Positions 34,101 through 47,801 of a DNA stretch of 64,000 nt are shown one piece after another. Position 1 is the stretch's first letter. Each line of letters opens with the position of its first letter. A program made the position numbers and the translations under genes. Origin of the DNA: Zanthoxylum bungeanum (taxonomy: Eukaryota; Streptophyta; Magnoliopsida; Sapindales; Rutaceae); the NCBI GenBank assembly GCA_019454045.1, contig SKCR01007822.1:62001-126000 (forward strand), given 5' to 3'. Below the pieces are notes generated by a model. The model saw only the letters and a list, made by a program, of their open reading frames with translations. It had not been told where the DNA came from and ran no database searches.

Positions 34101-37100
34101 ATTGCTGAAGTGCTCAGGTCCTTTCTAATTGATGTTTCTTAATTTTATTATTGGAGGCAGACCTTTCCTCTGAAAACTCCTGACGGTGGCTGCTTGGCTG
34201 TTGTGCTGCGAACTGGGTTTGAAACAAGTCAGGGGAAATTGATGAGGACAATATTGTTTTCTACTGAGAGGGTAATTGATAACTGATCATTTCTTCTAAT
34301 TACTACCGTTATTATTATTTATTTCAATGAGTATGAAATATTCTTTCTAATCCATTACACATGTTATAGGTCACTGCTAACAGCTGGGAAAGCGGACTAT
34401 TCATCTTATTTTTGGTTGTATTTGCACTAATAGCTGCTGGTTATGTACTTATAAAGGTAATCTAATGCTTTCTTTGATGCAATTCTGGACCGATTTTTAT
34501 GCTTAGCTTTTGGTTAATATGATAACAAGGGTAGTTGTGATATAGGGGCTGGAGGATCCCACGAGGAGCAAGTATAAGCTGTTCTTAAGCTGTTCACTTA
34601 TCATTACGTCTGTCATCCCCCCTGAGCTGCCAATGGAATTATCAATAGCTGTTAATACATCCTTGATTGCACTGGCACGTCGTGGAATATTTTGTACAGA
34701 ACCTTTTCGAATTCCATTTGCTGGAAAGGTAAATGAACTAGCTTGATTATCAATTTTGATATAATGCCTCTTGCATCATTTAGTGATGCTTTTCTGATAT
34801 TCTTCTATCAGAAGGCATTGGCTATCAAGTGTTTAATTGGTTTATGGCCATATTTTCTTCCTTTCAATTGTTACAAACTTTTTTTTTTAATGTTTTCTAT
34901 TTATATATATTTTTATTTAGGCTATAGCTTTTAGAAACTGCAGTTTGTAATGTTTGCACGTGTCAAGATTTTCTGTAGAATGGTAACACTGAAAAGACTA
35001 ATAAGTTTCTTTCATTACTCTTTAAAATGATGCCAATTCATAGGATAGTATTTTTCTTTGAACAGGAAGCAATAATGAACTTATAGGCGAAACTTCCAAT
35101 ACAATTAGGCACTCACAATCAGCAGTACACTAAAAGCACTTAAACAAAAGGAGTAAAAATAAAATAGCAAAGTCAAGAAAATTACAAAAGAACTGCTCTC
35201 TAATATCTATGAATAAGAAAAAAGAAAGAAGTATCTTGAAGACTTGAACTAGGATTGGTATGCCAAGCCCGCAAGAATCCAAAAGGACTTCTATCCCACA
35301 AGGATTCTGCTCCCTCATCCGAAACATCTTTACTCTTTATTCTTTTCATGCCAAGATCACACAAGCATTCTGGCTCAAGGAAGATCTCTGACCCATAGCC
35401 TTTAAAGCACTTGAACCTTAATGTAATTGGTCAGTATTCTCTGGCTTACTTTTGCACATAACCAACCAATGTGGAAAAATCAAACCTTAGGCAGTTGCCT
35501 TTCAGCGCATCACTTGAATTAACCCTTCCACTCAACCAAATTTTGAGAAAATTGAACATAGGGAGGAACACTAGCCTCCCATATCATCAGAACTTGTTGG
35601 GATTCTGAAAATAACCTTTACATAAATGTCAATGATAAGAAAAAGAAAGCACCTGAAGCCTCAAGCTTCCTTACTCTACTATCACTCCAATGATACATTC
35701 TCTATTTAGGAAAGAAGAGATGATAGTTCATCTACTTCTATACTCCAATTCTTAATAGAATAAAATTTTCACCTAGAAGAATTAGCGCTCTAAACCACCC
35801 TACTTAGAGATTTTATCCAGAAATGATCATCTGCAAAAGTCGAGGGAATAAAGAAAAAAGTGGATCACAACCTTACCAACTCTCCCAAAGTTATGTTTTC
35901 TGGTAAAATTTATGTCCTTATAGCCTATGCTGTTAAAGACGTCACGTAAGCAGGCGGGATAGCCGCTTAGGTATTTTAAGTTATGACTCTTTATACATTA
36001 GATAAAATTCAACAAGTTTGACTAGTCAACCTGTCCTTTGACTGGTCATAGGCAGTGCTTAGGCAGCATGGGCGGGTTGAACTACCAAAATGCCTTGCCT
36101 TGCCTTGCCTTGCCTTGCCTTGCTTACCGTCTTTGATAGCATAGCTTGTAGCAGTTTACAAGGACTTAAATTTTTATGTTGAGCATATTTTTGTTCCATT
36201 TTTACATTCATTAACATCTGTTGCTTTCTGTCCTGCAGGTTGACATATGTTGTTTCGACAAAACTGGTACACTGACGTCAGATGACATGGTATGTTCATA
36301 TCAAGATGTACATCCTATGCTCATTTATTAGGTAATACAATTATTCATTGTACATACTTTTGAATCATTGCACTTTTTAGGAGTTTCGTGGGGTTGTTGG
36401 GTTGTCTGGCAATGCAGAGTTAGAAGATGATATGACTAAAGTTCCTGTCCAGACTCAGGAGATTCTGGCTTCTTGTCATGCGCTGGTGTTTGTAGACAAT
36501 AAGCTGGTATTCCACACTTTCCCCTTCAAAGAATGAATGATAAATTAGGTGCAGAAATTTTATTAAAGGGTTCTTATGCAGTTATGCCGCATGGTTGAAC
36601 CAAGATAAGCTTTTAGTTAACTATTATTTTTTGAAAAAAACTTCGTACTTGTACACTGTAGAAGTATAAAATTGTGTAGGCATCGTCCCCACACCAAGAG
36701 GACTCTATTAGCTGCAAAGCTAAGAGTTTAAAAGTGGCCTCACTGGCTTACTTAAAAATAAAATATGGTGTTAAGTTCACACTATGAGTGCTTGGAAGGA
36801 AAATTTTTTGTGATTATTTCTCTGCAACGGTATTTGGATATCTGTCATTCTTGAGAATTTCCATAGGAAAGAGTGAGAGAATTTGTGGCATGAGAGTTTA
36901 TTTGCAGTTTTGCTGTTCTGGCTGTGAAAGTTTTAACTCCTAGTGCTTTTTCACATACTTATTCTTGAATTGGGTGCACTTTCTATTAGATGGCAAGAGA
37001 GAGATAAGAACAGTGTCATCTTCACCATTAGGCTTGTGTATTTCCCTCATTATAGAATTATCTGTTTCCTTGTCAGTCACGTCTATCTTTTTTCTTATTT

Positions 37101-40100
37101 TCCCTACTCTCTGTGTACTGCAAAGGTACTGTTCGTATATCCGACTGGCTTAGGCTGCTTCCCCCTGAAAATGTTCACCATCAGTTCAAAATGTACCCGT
37201 AACGATGCCAGCCTAAAATTTGACAGAGAGATGTACAATACCATAATTGAATTAGGATGGTTATGGTATTTTGTACTTGAACTCCAGTGATGTGTGTAAT
37301 GTAACGCTATGAAATTGGTTGCATGGTGCCACTTGCTAGCACTCTTACTGATTATTGTGCATTATAAGAATCATTGTGATCTTGAGGTTGAAAATTCTTG
37401 CCCTAACTGCCATCTATTCTGGTACGTCATGTGATTGCTTGTAGGTTGGTGATCCTCTTGAGAAGGCTGCACTTAAGGGAATAGATTGGAGTTATAAATC
37501 AGATGAGAAGGCCATGCCAAAAAGGTAAGTTAGACTTCGAATGTTTATTGATACACACTTCTAAATTGATATTCTGAGTTGACTTACATTTCTTTCTTAA
37601 TTATGTGCTAGTTGATTTAAGGTTTAAATTTTGTTCTTTGATAATTCACATCGACTATGAAAATGCTCGTGTACACTCGTAGGCTGGAAAGCTTAGCAAA
37701 TAGAAGTGGTTGTGGAGTGGGCTTTAGGACTATAAAATACCTGGGCATGCCTTTAAGTGAAATTGCAATATGATTTTTATTTTGGAAGCTGGTTATTGGA
37801 AAGTTAGAGAAACTTTGGAGGGTTAGAAAGAATCATGTTCATTGAAAAGTTACATATTATAATCCTGTTATTGTATAAAAGTTTAGAAACCTAGAGGTTT
37901 ACTTGGGAGGGAGTTGATAATGGCTAAAGCAGTAATTTATTGAGGTGGAAAGCTGTTAAGGAGCAGAAGAGATAATTTTATGGGACAGAATCACCTCAAC
38001 CTAGGGGTGGCAAAACGAATCAACGAATCGAATCTATTTCGAATCCTAAACGAATCGAATCAAAATGTGATGGATTCGTATTCGATTCGTTTACTAAACG
38101 AATCCTAATATCAGGATTCGTAACGAATCGAATACGAATATTCGTTTAGTCTTGATATTATTTAATAACATAATTAACCATAATTGATTTACTTTAATTC
38201 TTCATAAATATATACATATGAAATATGTAATTAATATATTTACTAAAAATACCTCACCAAATATCGAAAATATTATTTTTCTATCGTAATTAACCATAAT
38301 TTCTCGAATTTTAATTGGAAAATAACAATAACTATTAAAAGAAAATAATAAAACGAATCCTAAACGAATAAACGAGTCAATGAGCTTAAATTCGTATTCG
38401 ATTCGTTTAATAATCGAATCGAATCGAATTGACCCATTTATTAAACAAATCTATTTTTTCAAACTCGTATTCGCTTTAAAGCGAATCGAACCGAATCGAA
38501 CGAATAAACGAATCCCGACCCAAATTGCCACCCCTACCTCAACCCACCTCTCATTGTAAGGGAGGTTTTATGGTGGATAGTTTCTTTCTTATTCGCCTTT
38601 TGTTTTTTCAGCTACCACAGGCACCATGCCTAAACACAAATCAAATTAGTCCCACTCCAACGTGGTTGGGAGGGGGATAAAATCCCTAGACCTCTTGCTC
38701 TTCTACAAGTGAACTTTACCGACTAGGCTCTCTCTTTGGGCTGAGTTTGGGTAATTAAATTAAGGAACTGGGCTCTTTATGTTGATTATTTCCCCCAAAA
38801 ATTCCAACTAGCAAGGATCCAATTATATATTAGCTTTCATCTTGGAAGTAATTTTATTGGATGTCTTTTGAATCTGTCGGACTGGAAAATTAGAACCATA
38901 TTTTGCAAAAATAAAAAAAAAATAAAAAGAAGAAGAAGACGACATTAGGTGAAATTGATCTGATGACTGATGATAGGTTGGTTTTGTGGTTTTTTTATGC
39001 TTTTTGGTTGTTAAATTACTTTGTCCTTGTCTTTTCTTATGAAATTTCGATGGGACATGTTTGTAATGTCCCTTCTCCAGACACTTATCATACTGGTGTT
39101 ATTTCAATCTAACTTCTTCTTATGGTAAACTCTATTCACATAAGATTGACATGTACTTTTTCTCATATGTTGGTGCCAGCTCTTCTAATTTTGATTATTC
39201 ATTGTTCTCTGTTAAAGTGATGATTGTTCTTTCTGCCTTTCAGTCTGACTGCTATGTGGTTTTTTTTTATTGATTACAGGGGAGGTGGTAATGCTGTTCA
39301 GATTGTTCAGAGACACCATTTTGCATCGCACTTGAAACGAATGTCAGTTGTTGTTCGTGTTGAGGAGGAGTTTTTTGCTTTTGTGAAGGTTTGTGAGTCA
39401 CTTACTGCATTATTTTAAATTGATATAGGTCCCTCACTGTTTTTTTTTACTTAAATCATGTTTAGTGATTAGCTAGTCTATGCAGAATAAGCTAGATTGC
39501 CTAATAGAGATATGAGTGCGAGTATTCTATCAAGTTTATTATTTTCATTATAAACAATTTCACAAGTGTATGCTCTTTGACTTTCCTGATATCATGGTTT
39601 TCTTGTTAGGGGAAAATTTGCATTGGATGTAGTTGATACAAATTATGTGAGGGACTGTAGTGAGGATTTTGTTAATTTTTTTGAAGTTACAATTTATGCT
39701 GGGACTAAGAAACAAATGTATAGGTGAATTGGATGTAAGGAGATCTGCAAGAGGGTGAACAAGCTGTCCGCCAAATACCAGCTTTTTACGTTTATTCCAA
39801 TTCTCGCTTTTGTTGTAGGGATACTCAAATGTATAGAAAGGTCATCCTTCAGAGTTATAGAATCATGCCTGCTATATTACTTTTGAAAGATTATATGGTT
39901 ATGTCTGAATGTGATAAATTCTATAATCTCGAAAGATGTGCGTGGTAATGTACTTTGTTAGTATTTACAGGAGTACTCTTCTAATTGGTCTGCAAGCAGT
40001 ATAAAGGGTTTTATATTGGATTTTTTTCCTGACAATCCTTCCCTGTTTATGGCTCACAAAATTTAATTTTTTTTCCATCTTTTCTGCTGTGAGAAGAAAC

Positions 40101-43100
40101 TAATACAGGCATACATTTTCTTAGTAGTTAGCCGGGGTGTACAATATCTTTATTAAGTAATTATTGTATCTCATTTCAGGGTGCACCCGAAACGATCCAG
40201 GATAGACTCAGAGATCTGCCATCATCCTATATTGAAACCTACAAGAAATATACACATCAGGGGTCTCGTGTTTTAGCCCTTGCTTTTAAGTCCCTTCCAG
40301 ACATGACAGTAAGTGTACTCGGGATTTATTTTTCCCAGCATCTTTACATTCTTCTTTTAAACGATTCCTTTGTTTTTACTAGAAGCATTTAAGGTGGCAA
40401 TAATGATTCATGCGAATGACCCGTGCATGTTATCATGTGATGATTCAGAACCCTTTGTGAGAAGATATCATGCAGTTTTACATATATTACAGGGTTAATT
40501 CAAACATTATTGCTTGAAGACTTTTTCGGGTTATTATTATGATAGGTTTTGACACTTCTTCAAATCGAATTATCGACAATAGAATCAAGGGGACTGTTTT
40601 TATGTGAAATATGATATAGGAAATTGGTCTTTGTTTTTTGGGGAGCTTGAATATTGTCGCTGGACACTGTCTGAACTCATTGGCCTATTGGGGACCAAAT
40701 TATAGGCTTGGCCTGCTGAGAGAATTATCAGAGTCCTGATTGAGTTCTCAGTTTAATCTAGTTGATTACCATTCATCAGAATACACATGGTTATATCTTC
40801 ATTGTTTCTACATACCAGAAACAGCAAACAGTTGGAATATTTTTTTTACCATTAAATTATTTCATACTTTTATGTTTGAAGTTTTTCTTTATCTGTCACT
40901 TATGTGAAGGTTAGTGATGCGAGAAGCTTGCACAGAGATGAAGTTGAGAATGGCCTTACTTTTGCTGGTTTTGCGGTAATCAACAAGCACTTTCATTTCG
41001 TGCTGTTCCTTTTGTTTTGCTTGAGTGGTCTCATTTGTTAACTTCTTCGTGAATAAATTATGTTTATGTAAATATGTTATCCCTAACTCTGATAGTACAA
41101 CAAAATTTCAGGTATTTAACTGTCCTATTAGAGCAGATTCAGCCAACATTTTGTCTGAATTGAAGATTTCTTCTCATGACCTGGTAAGTAACATGCTCTT
41201 AAGTATCTTCCTTGATTATTATTATGTTCAATACAGAATTTAAGCTGAGGTTTATGTTTGCATGGCTTGTCTACTGTTACTTATTCTTCTGCTTATTTTC
41301 TTGTATGCTTTTTATCTGCAAAACTGGAAATTGAAGTTACCAGCTGATGATAATTTTCTAATGCTAGGCGATGATCACTGGTGACCAAGCTTTGACCGCT
41401 TGCTATGTTGCCAGCCAAGTGCATATTGTTACAAAACCAGTCTTGATTCTCTGTCTTGCAAAAAATAGCCAAGGATATGAATGGGTGTCACCTGATGAAA
41501 CAGAAAAGATCCAATACAGGTGAAGGCTTGCCTGTTTCTTTCATTTACCTTGTCTGCGATTTAGTTGGGATACCTTTTCATTTCTTACTAGGTTTTAGTA
41601 GTGCTGGCGAACTTGCTTAGAAATGGAAGACTTGCCATATCCTCATACGTTAGATATACCATGTGCCTTTACACATCCTTTTGGTGTTCTTAATCGAGCT
41701 TAAGCAATATCATACCTTTCTCTTAAGATTCAATTAAGATTTACGTTTTCATGCTTTGTGAACTGAGGAAAGAGGAACATATTTGATATTTTGATTTCAG
41801 TGAGAAAGAGGTTGAAGCTCTATCAGATGCTCATGATCTCTGTATTGGAGGTGACTGCTTCGAAATGTTACAACAGACGTCAGCTGTTCTCAGAGTCATT
41901 CCTTATGTGAAGGTTCTTAATATTGTAAATTCAAATGTGGATTTTGATAATAACTTCTGGATGATGTGAATTCTAATGATCATACAGGTCTTTGCAAGAG
42001 TTGCTCCTGAGCAAAAGGAGCTGATCTTGACCACTTTCAAAGCAGTAGGAAGGATGACATTAATGTGTGGGGATGGTACGAATGATGTTGGAGCTCTGAA
42101 GCAGGTATTATTGGAGTTGAAGATATGTATTTATGTCAAATATGTTTAGTTGATTTCTCATTCAAGCATTTTACTTCCGTTGATCTATGCTTTTGAAGCT
42201 TCATGGATTATGTATTTTACTGAATCAAAGACTCACGTCCACCGACATACATTTTGCTTCGTAACGTATTATAATACCACTTCAGTGTCCGCTAGATTTT
42301 AAGCCATTGGTGTATTGTTGTAATACCCGTCATTGCCAACTAGATTTTAACCTATTGCTCTGTCGACCAATCAATGATGCTATCAAAATCATTTACCTTC
42401 ATAGTATATAGAAGACTAGGAAGAAGAAATATTCTTGCAGGAGGAAGGTCTCTCTCACATTGGTTCTGCCAAAATTTATGTTCAAATGAATACATATTGT
42501 ATATAGATTCTATGTATTTTGAAAGCTAAACAATTAACTATTTGTATGGGTCAGTTTTATAAGCTTTCCCTGTTTCCTATCAAGTAAAAGAAGTGGTCAT
42601 ATACAGTAGTAGTTCATAACATATCTATTGCATCATTGCGTTGTTTATGTGCATGATAAGTGTATAATTATGTTTGGTGTCTTTTTGCCTTGCCACAATC
42701 AGAGGGAGCAGTGGTTGACATGCTATGCTTTTTTTTTTAGGCCCATGTGGGAGTTGCTCTGTTGAATGCCGTGCCTCCAACTCAAAGCAGAAACTCTTCA
42801 TCAGAATCTTCTAAAGACGAAAATACAAAATCAGTCAAGTCAAAGAAATCTAAGTCTGCATCAGAAGCAGCTAGCAAAGCTATCAGTCTGAATGGAGAAG
42901 GTTCTTCAAAGGAAAAACCTTCTGCAAGATCAGATTCTACCAGCCGCACAGCTGGTAACCGCCATCTGACAGCTGCTGAGATGCAACGAGAGAAGTTGAA
43001 GAAGATGATGGATGAGCTTAATGAGGAGGGTGATGGTCGTTCTGCTCCGATTGTCAAACTTGGAGATGCTTCTATGGCATCACCATTCACAGCCAAGCAT

Positions 43101-43856
43101 GCATCAGTTGCTCCCACAACTGACATAATTCGTCAGGGTCGTAGTACTCTAGTGACCACGCTTCAGATGTTCAAAATTCTTGGCCTTAACTGCCTCGCTA
43201 CAGCATATGTTTTGAGTGTGATGAATTTGGATGGTGTCAAGCTAGGTGATGTCCAGGCTACAATCAGCGGTGTATTTACCGCTGCCTTTTTCCTGTTTAT
43301 CTCACATGCTCGCCCTCTTCCTACTCTGTCAGCTGCACGGCCCCACGCCAATATTTTCTGCTCCTATGTCTTCCTATCTCTCATGGGACAATTTGCTGTT
43401 CACTTGTTTTTCCTGATATCATCTGTGAGAGAGGCAGAGAAATACATGCCAGATGAATGCATTGAGCCAGACTCGGAATTCCATCCCAACCTGGTGAACA
43501 CAGTTTCATACATGGTCAGCATGATGATTCAGGTGGCCACATTTGCTGTTAACTACATGGGCCATCCTTTTAACCAGAGCATTCCTGAAAACAGACCATT
43601 CTTTTATGCCCTCATGGGTGCCGTTGTTTTCTTCACAGTCATTACATCTGACCTATTCAGGAACTTGAATGACTTCTTGAAGTTGGTGCCTTTGCCTTCG
43701 GGATTAAGGAACAAACTATTGATATGGGCTTTCCTCATGTTCTCGAGCTGCTATTCGTGGGAGAGAGTTTTGAGGTGGGCATTCCCCGGTAAAGTTCCTG
43801 CTTGGAGAAAACGACAACGGCTGGCTGCAGCTACTTTGGAGAAGAAGCATGTCTGA
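31184..43856 (+). CDS. PDR2: P5A-type ATPase, PDR2/MIA orthologue, 21 coding exons, complete
   Basis: An ER P5A-ATPase. The family removes mislocalised transmembrane helices, and Arabidopsis PDR2/MIA is needed for root phosphate response and pollen. Exons: 31184-31432, 31536-31628, 32528-32730, 32875-32947, 33064-33236, 33321-33492, 33957-34061, 34161-34271, 34370-34456, 34546-34728, 36239-36289, 36381-36506, 37445-37524, 39280-39388, 40180-40308, 40910-40975, 41112-41183, 41368-41519, 41801-41912, 41988-42104, 42741-43856. All junctions are GT-AG and keep frame, giving 1192 aa (Arabidopsis about 1180). Motifs: TGES at 313-316, the P5A hallmark PPELPMELS at 447-455, DKTGTLT at 490-496 (phosphorylated D490), KGAPE at 605-609, TGDQ at 698-701 and GDGTND at 810-815. 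A Ser/Lys-rich linker and the C-terminal membrane helices are in the last exon. Introns carry a SINE and MITEs. No defect was seen. Confidence 0.96.
32076..32250 (-). mobile_element. Au-like SINE in intron 2 of the P5A-ATPase gene
   Basis: The minus strand starts with GTGGCTTGGTGGTGTAGGG, a tRNA-like box A, and has box B GGGTTCGAATCC (32185-32196). It ends in an A run (T run at 32,076). The flanks CTAGACAT (32068-32075 and 32251-32258) are the target duplication. The body shares GCATTTCTTGTAA/GCCTGGGACAG wording with the copy at 51,676. Confidence 0.8.
36092..36124. repeat. CCTTG pentanucleotide microsatellite
   Basis: About six uninterrupted copies of CCTTG in intron 10 of the ATPase gene. 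Confidence 0.9.
38002..38536. mobile_element. hAT MITE in the P5A-ATPase intron, 535 bp
   Basis: Perfect 12-bp termini TAGGGGTGGCAA and TTGCCACCCCTA. The 8-bp duplication CCTCAACC is on both sides (37994-38001 and 38537-38544). Both ends carry arrays of ACGAATCGAATC-type words in inverted orientation, and the centre is AT-rich and non-coding. It lies between exons 13 and 14, far from splice sites. Confidence 0.93.
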
Positions 43857-44770
43857 GCAAACAGAAACCCATATGAAAAACGATACTGGAATTTTGTTGG
43901 GCACTCTGGCAATAGCTATTGAGAGTAGTGATGATGGTGCATCAAAGGTATTGCCGGAAAACCATGGAGGGATAGCTGAGCAGCTTGGTTACATATCCTT
44001 TACAGGGGGAATTAGATTTTTGTCTGATTAAATTAAACTGTTGAAGGAAAAACTTGAAAGAATTTTGACCTCTTAATTATCCGTAATTTGATGTTCTATC
44101 TACGCAGTAACATAAATGTTTCTCGTGGTTGAAAGAAATGTAAACTGTTTTTTTTTTTCCAGAACAGATTAAAAGAATTAATTCGTTTCTATAGTTTGAT
44201 ATGCCTTTACTCATGGTTTAATCCATTTATGGAGGAGTCTTTATGAGAGAGAGTCTGTTGCATTCTAGTTTAAAATTTCTACATTTCCAGGGTTCTATTT
44301 TTATGGGTGGCTAAAATATACATTAAATATTAATTGTCCTGACGTATATGAAATTACAATTCTGATCCGAGCTTTAGCCACCCAATGCCTCCGATGATTG
44401 CTGCTTTTAGGGCCAGTAAACATGAGTGGTAACCACGTAAGTGAAGAATTCACAAAACCTATCACCTTCAGTGTACTTCTTTCCATTCCAAGGTAGTGTT
44501 TGAAACTCCGGTATATATTTATTTTAGGGTGATATTAGTTATTCCGATATATTTTTATTTTGGAGCATTCCAAAGAGATGTAAGTGGGCCCACTAAGCTA
44601 GAAACTTCTCAAGAAGTAACTGAAAAAGAAGACAAGTATATTGAAATAGCTGAATCAGCTAGCAAATGAAGCACCTGAACTATACAATGACAATAATCAT
44701 GTGAAGCTACATTAAAATAAATGTGAAGTAGCATAAACAAACCGCTTTTGGTATTCTGATTATCCTCACT
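43857..44770. other. 3' region of the P5A-ATPase gene and spacer to the P450
   Basis: This about 1-kb gap between two plus-strand genes contains the ATPase 3' untranslated region. No further gene is seen. Confidence 0.5.
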
Positions 44771-44773
44771 TAT

Positions 44774-44784
44774 TATATATATAT
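44774..44784 (+). promoter_or_regulatory. Likely TATA box of the P450 gene
   Basis: TATATATATAT lies about 80-90 bp before the P450 ATG, a normal distance allowing a leader of roughly 50 bases. Placement is by pattern only. Confidence 0.45.
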
Positions 44785-44863
44785 CCCATAATTGTTACCA
44801 TATAAAACAAACAAACGCATGTTCTCCACTTTTCTCCATCCGGCCTAAACATATCTTCCAGCC

Positions 44864-46585
44864 ATGCTTTTTTTATATGCTTTCCTCTTCATCTTCTCAG
44901 CTGTCCTACTACTACTACTGACCAAAGCCATCAAACCCTCGCGGCAGCTCCTGCCGCCGAGCCCGTGGGCCCTGCCGATCATGGGCCACCTCCATCTCCT
45001 GGGGCCCTCTCTTCACCATTCCTTTCACAACCTTTCATCTCGCTACGGTTCCTTGATCTCCATCCGCATGGGCTCTGTCCAATGCGTCGTCGTTTCTTCT
45101 CCTGAAGTAACCAAAGAGTTCCTCAAAACACACGACCTCGCTTTCTCTGCCCGTAACACCACTGCCGCCATTGAGTGTCTTACGTACAAATCTTCTTTCG
45201 CTTTTGCCCCCGACGGCCCTTACTGGAAATTCATCAAAAAGCTAACCACCGTTGAGCTCTTGGGAAGCCGAACCCTTAGCCAGTTTCTTCCTATCCGAAC
45301 AAAAGAACTTCACCAACTTATTAATTTTCTTTTTGATAAGTCAGAAGCTGGTGAAAGCGTTAACGTTACAGATGAGTTATTGAAATTTACAAACAATATA
45401 ATATCACAAATGATGCTAAGCATTAGGTGTTCAGGAAAAGATGGCCAGGCTGAGGAGTGTAGGATGCTAGCTCGTGAAGTTAGTGAAATTTTTGGGGAGT
45501 TTAATTTGTCTGACATTTTTTGGATTTTCAAGAATATTGATTTGCAGGGATTTCAGAAGAGATTCAAGGACATTCATCGCAGGTACGATTCGTTGCTGGA
45601 GAAGATTATAACAAATCGTGAGAAGGTGAGAAACGAGAAGAAGAAGAAGAATGATGAAGATCAGGAGGAAGTTATCAAGGATTTGCTCGACATTTTACTT
45701 GATGTTTTGGAGAATCAGAACTCCAAGATCCAGCTAACTAGGGATCATATCAAAGCCCTTTGTTTGGTAATTAGTACATCTTTTTTTATTTGTAAATTAA
45801 ATGATGCTAGTTTTGTTTCTATCCATGAGTACTGATATTCAAAACTTGAATAGACTATAAAGATTTATCAATGGAGTCACTAATTGCATGTAAGTAACTA
45901 TATATATATATATATATATGGTGTTTAGGATTTCCTGACGGCTGGCACAGATACTTCATCAACGACAGTGGAATGGGCATTGGCAGAGCTCATAAACCAT
46001 CCAAGGGTTCTTGAAAAAGCTCAGCAAGAGATTGATGAAGTGGTGGGAAGAAACAGGCTTGTTGAAGAAACAGACTCTCCTCATCTCCCTTACCTTGAAG
46101 CCATCCTTAAAGAAACACTTCGGATTCATCCACCCCTTCCATTGATTAACAGGAAAGCATTACAAGACTGTAAAATTGGTAACTACATAATTCCTCAAGG
46201 AACCCTTTTGTTCGTCAACGTATGGTCAATGGGAAGGGACCCCAAAATATGGAAAAATCCATTGGAATTTCAGCCAGAGAGATTCTTGACATTATTGGAA
46301 TCAAATGAGAATAATAATAATATTGATGTGAGGGGATTGCAGTATCAGTATCTGCCATTTGGAACAGGAAGAAGAGGATGCCCTGGAATATCATTAGCCA
46401 TGCAAGAGATTCCAGCAACTCTTGGAGCTATGATTCAGTGCTTCCACTGGAGGACTACTCCTGAATCTGATGATGGACTTGTTGATATGACTGAACGGCC
46501 AGGATTGTCTTCTCCAAGAGCACATCCTCTTCTCTGTCTACCACTTGCACGTTGCCCTCCCACTATTTTATTACCACAAAATTAA
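44864..46585 (+). CDS. CYP93B: Cytochrome P450, CYP93B / flavone synthase II-like, complete
   Basis: An ER-anchored haem monooxygenase. CYP93B enzymes (flavone synthase II) convert flavanones to flavones. Exons 44864-45766 and 45929-46585 are joined in phase 0 by one 162-bp intron at the site usual for A-type plant P450s, giving 519 aa. Visible parts are an N-terminal hydrophobic anchor (about residues 2-20), the proline hinge LLPPSPWALPIMGH, the I-helix FLTAGTDTSS, the K-helix KETLRIHPP, the PERF region, and the haem loop PFGTGRRGCPG with its axial Cys. Segments FTNNIISQMMLSIRCSGKDG, EIFGEFNLSDI and KNIDLQGFQKR closely fit CYP93B members. Alternatives are another CYP93 subfamily such as a flavanone 2-hydroxylase. 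Substrate use cannot be read from sequence. All key residues are present. Confidence 0.85.
45900..45919. repeat. AT dinucleotide microsatellite in the P450 intron
   Basis: About ten TA units ending nine bases before the splice acceptor. Length variation here could affect the acceptor region. Confidence 0.85.
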
Positions 46586-47020
46586 CATATGATCATAGAG
46601 AAATGATATACATATACACTTTTATCGAAAGTTTTCCCTGACTCTCGAAAAAACTTTCTAAAACAGCTTATATATGTATATCATTTTTAATGATCATATG
46701 ATCCTTCTATTTATTATATCGAGATCTTAATTATAATTAATATTTTATGTTAATTGCAAAATTTAAGGTGTGTTGTATCTTCTTTTTCATAATAACAATC
46801 ATTGTCTTCTTATTAATTAATTACTTAGCTAATAATTTTCACAAACCTCTCTTCAAAGTTTGGAAAACTAACGAATTTTATCAAAGATAGTTCAATATAA
46901 TCTCATGTCCACGAGATAAATTTAAATATGTAAATTCGAGTCTTTATAAATATCTATCCATGAGTGAATTTCAAAAACAACAAGCACTCTTGGTCAAAAT
47001 TAATTCACTTCGTCAATCAG

Positions 47021-47793
47021 AAGGGGTGGGCAAAAAAACCGACCGAACCGAACCAAACCGCAAATCGAATCAAACCGGATCGAATTTACGGTTTTTTCTA
47101 ACGGTTCGGTTTGCGGTTCGGATTGGCCCACCCCAAACGGTTTATGGTTCGGTTTAGGAGCTAATCCGAACCGCACCTGTTAAATCGAACCGAACCGTTA
47201 TAATTAAAGAAATTATATATTTTTATAAAAAAGTTTGTATTTTTCTTTTAATTTTATTCTATGTTTTCTTTTGTTTATTATGTTAATACTTTTATTCTTA
47301 AATATTTTGTTAATATATTTATTTGTTAATACTTTTATTCTTCAATTTATTTGTTAATACTTTTATTCTTAAATTTTTTATTTTATGGTAGCATCATTAT
47401 TCTTGAAAGTAAGATGTTGGATTTTTCTCTTAATTAGAATGATGGTAGCATCATTATTCAAGGTAATTTTAAAAAATACAAGAATTAATTGTATCTCATT
47501 TTTCATCTTTATGGAGTGCATGTGTTCCCTGGAGTCACGGCTTACACCATAACACTTCATATTATTTGTTGTATAGACTATTTTTTCCACTTAAGTGGAT
47601 GAAAATTTATTTTAAATATAATAATCCGTAAACCGAACCGAACCATCTGTAAACCGCTGGTTTAAAAAATTTTCAATCTGAACCAAATCGTTATTTAATA
47701 GTTTGGTTTGAGAGGTAAAAAATCCGAACCGTAAAATATGGTTTGGTTCGGTTTTTAGCAAAAACCGAACCAAACCAAACCGCGCCACCCCTA
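47021..47793. mobile_element. hAT MITE, 773 bp, downstream of the P450
   Basis: The ends AAGGGGTGG and CCACCCCTA form 9-bp inverted repeats differing only at the outermost base. The duplication TCAATCAG is exact on both sides (47013-47020 and 47794-47801). Both ends bear GGTTCGGTTT/AAACCGAACC arrays. The middle is AT-rich without a transposase. Confidence 0.93.
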
Positions 47794-47801
47794 TCAATCA
47801 G

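Noticed and set aside
42782..43126. Acidic 114-residue reading frame on the minus strand
   Set aside because: It is antisense to the well-supported last exon of the P5A-ATPase.
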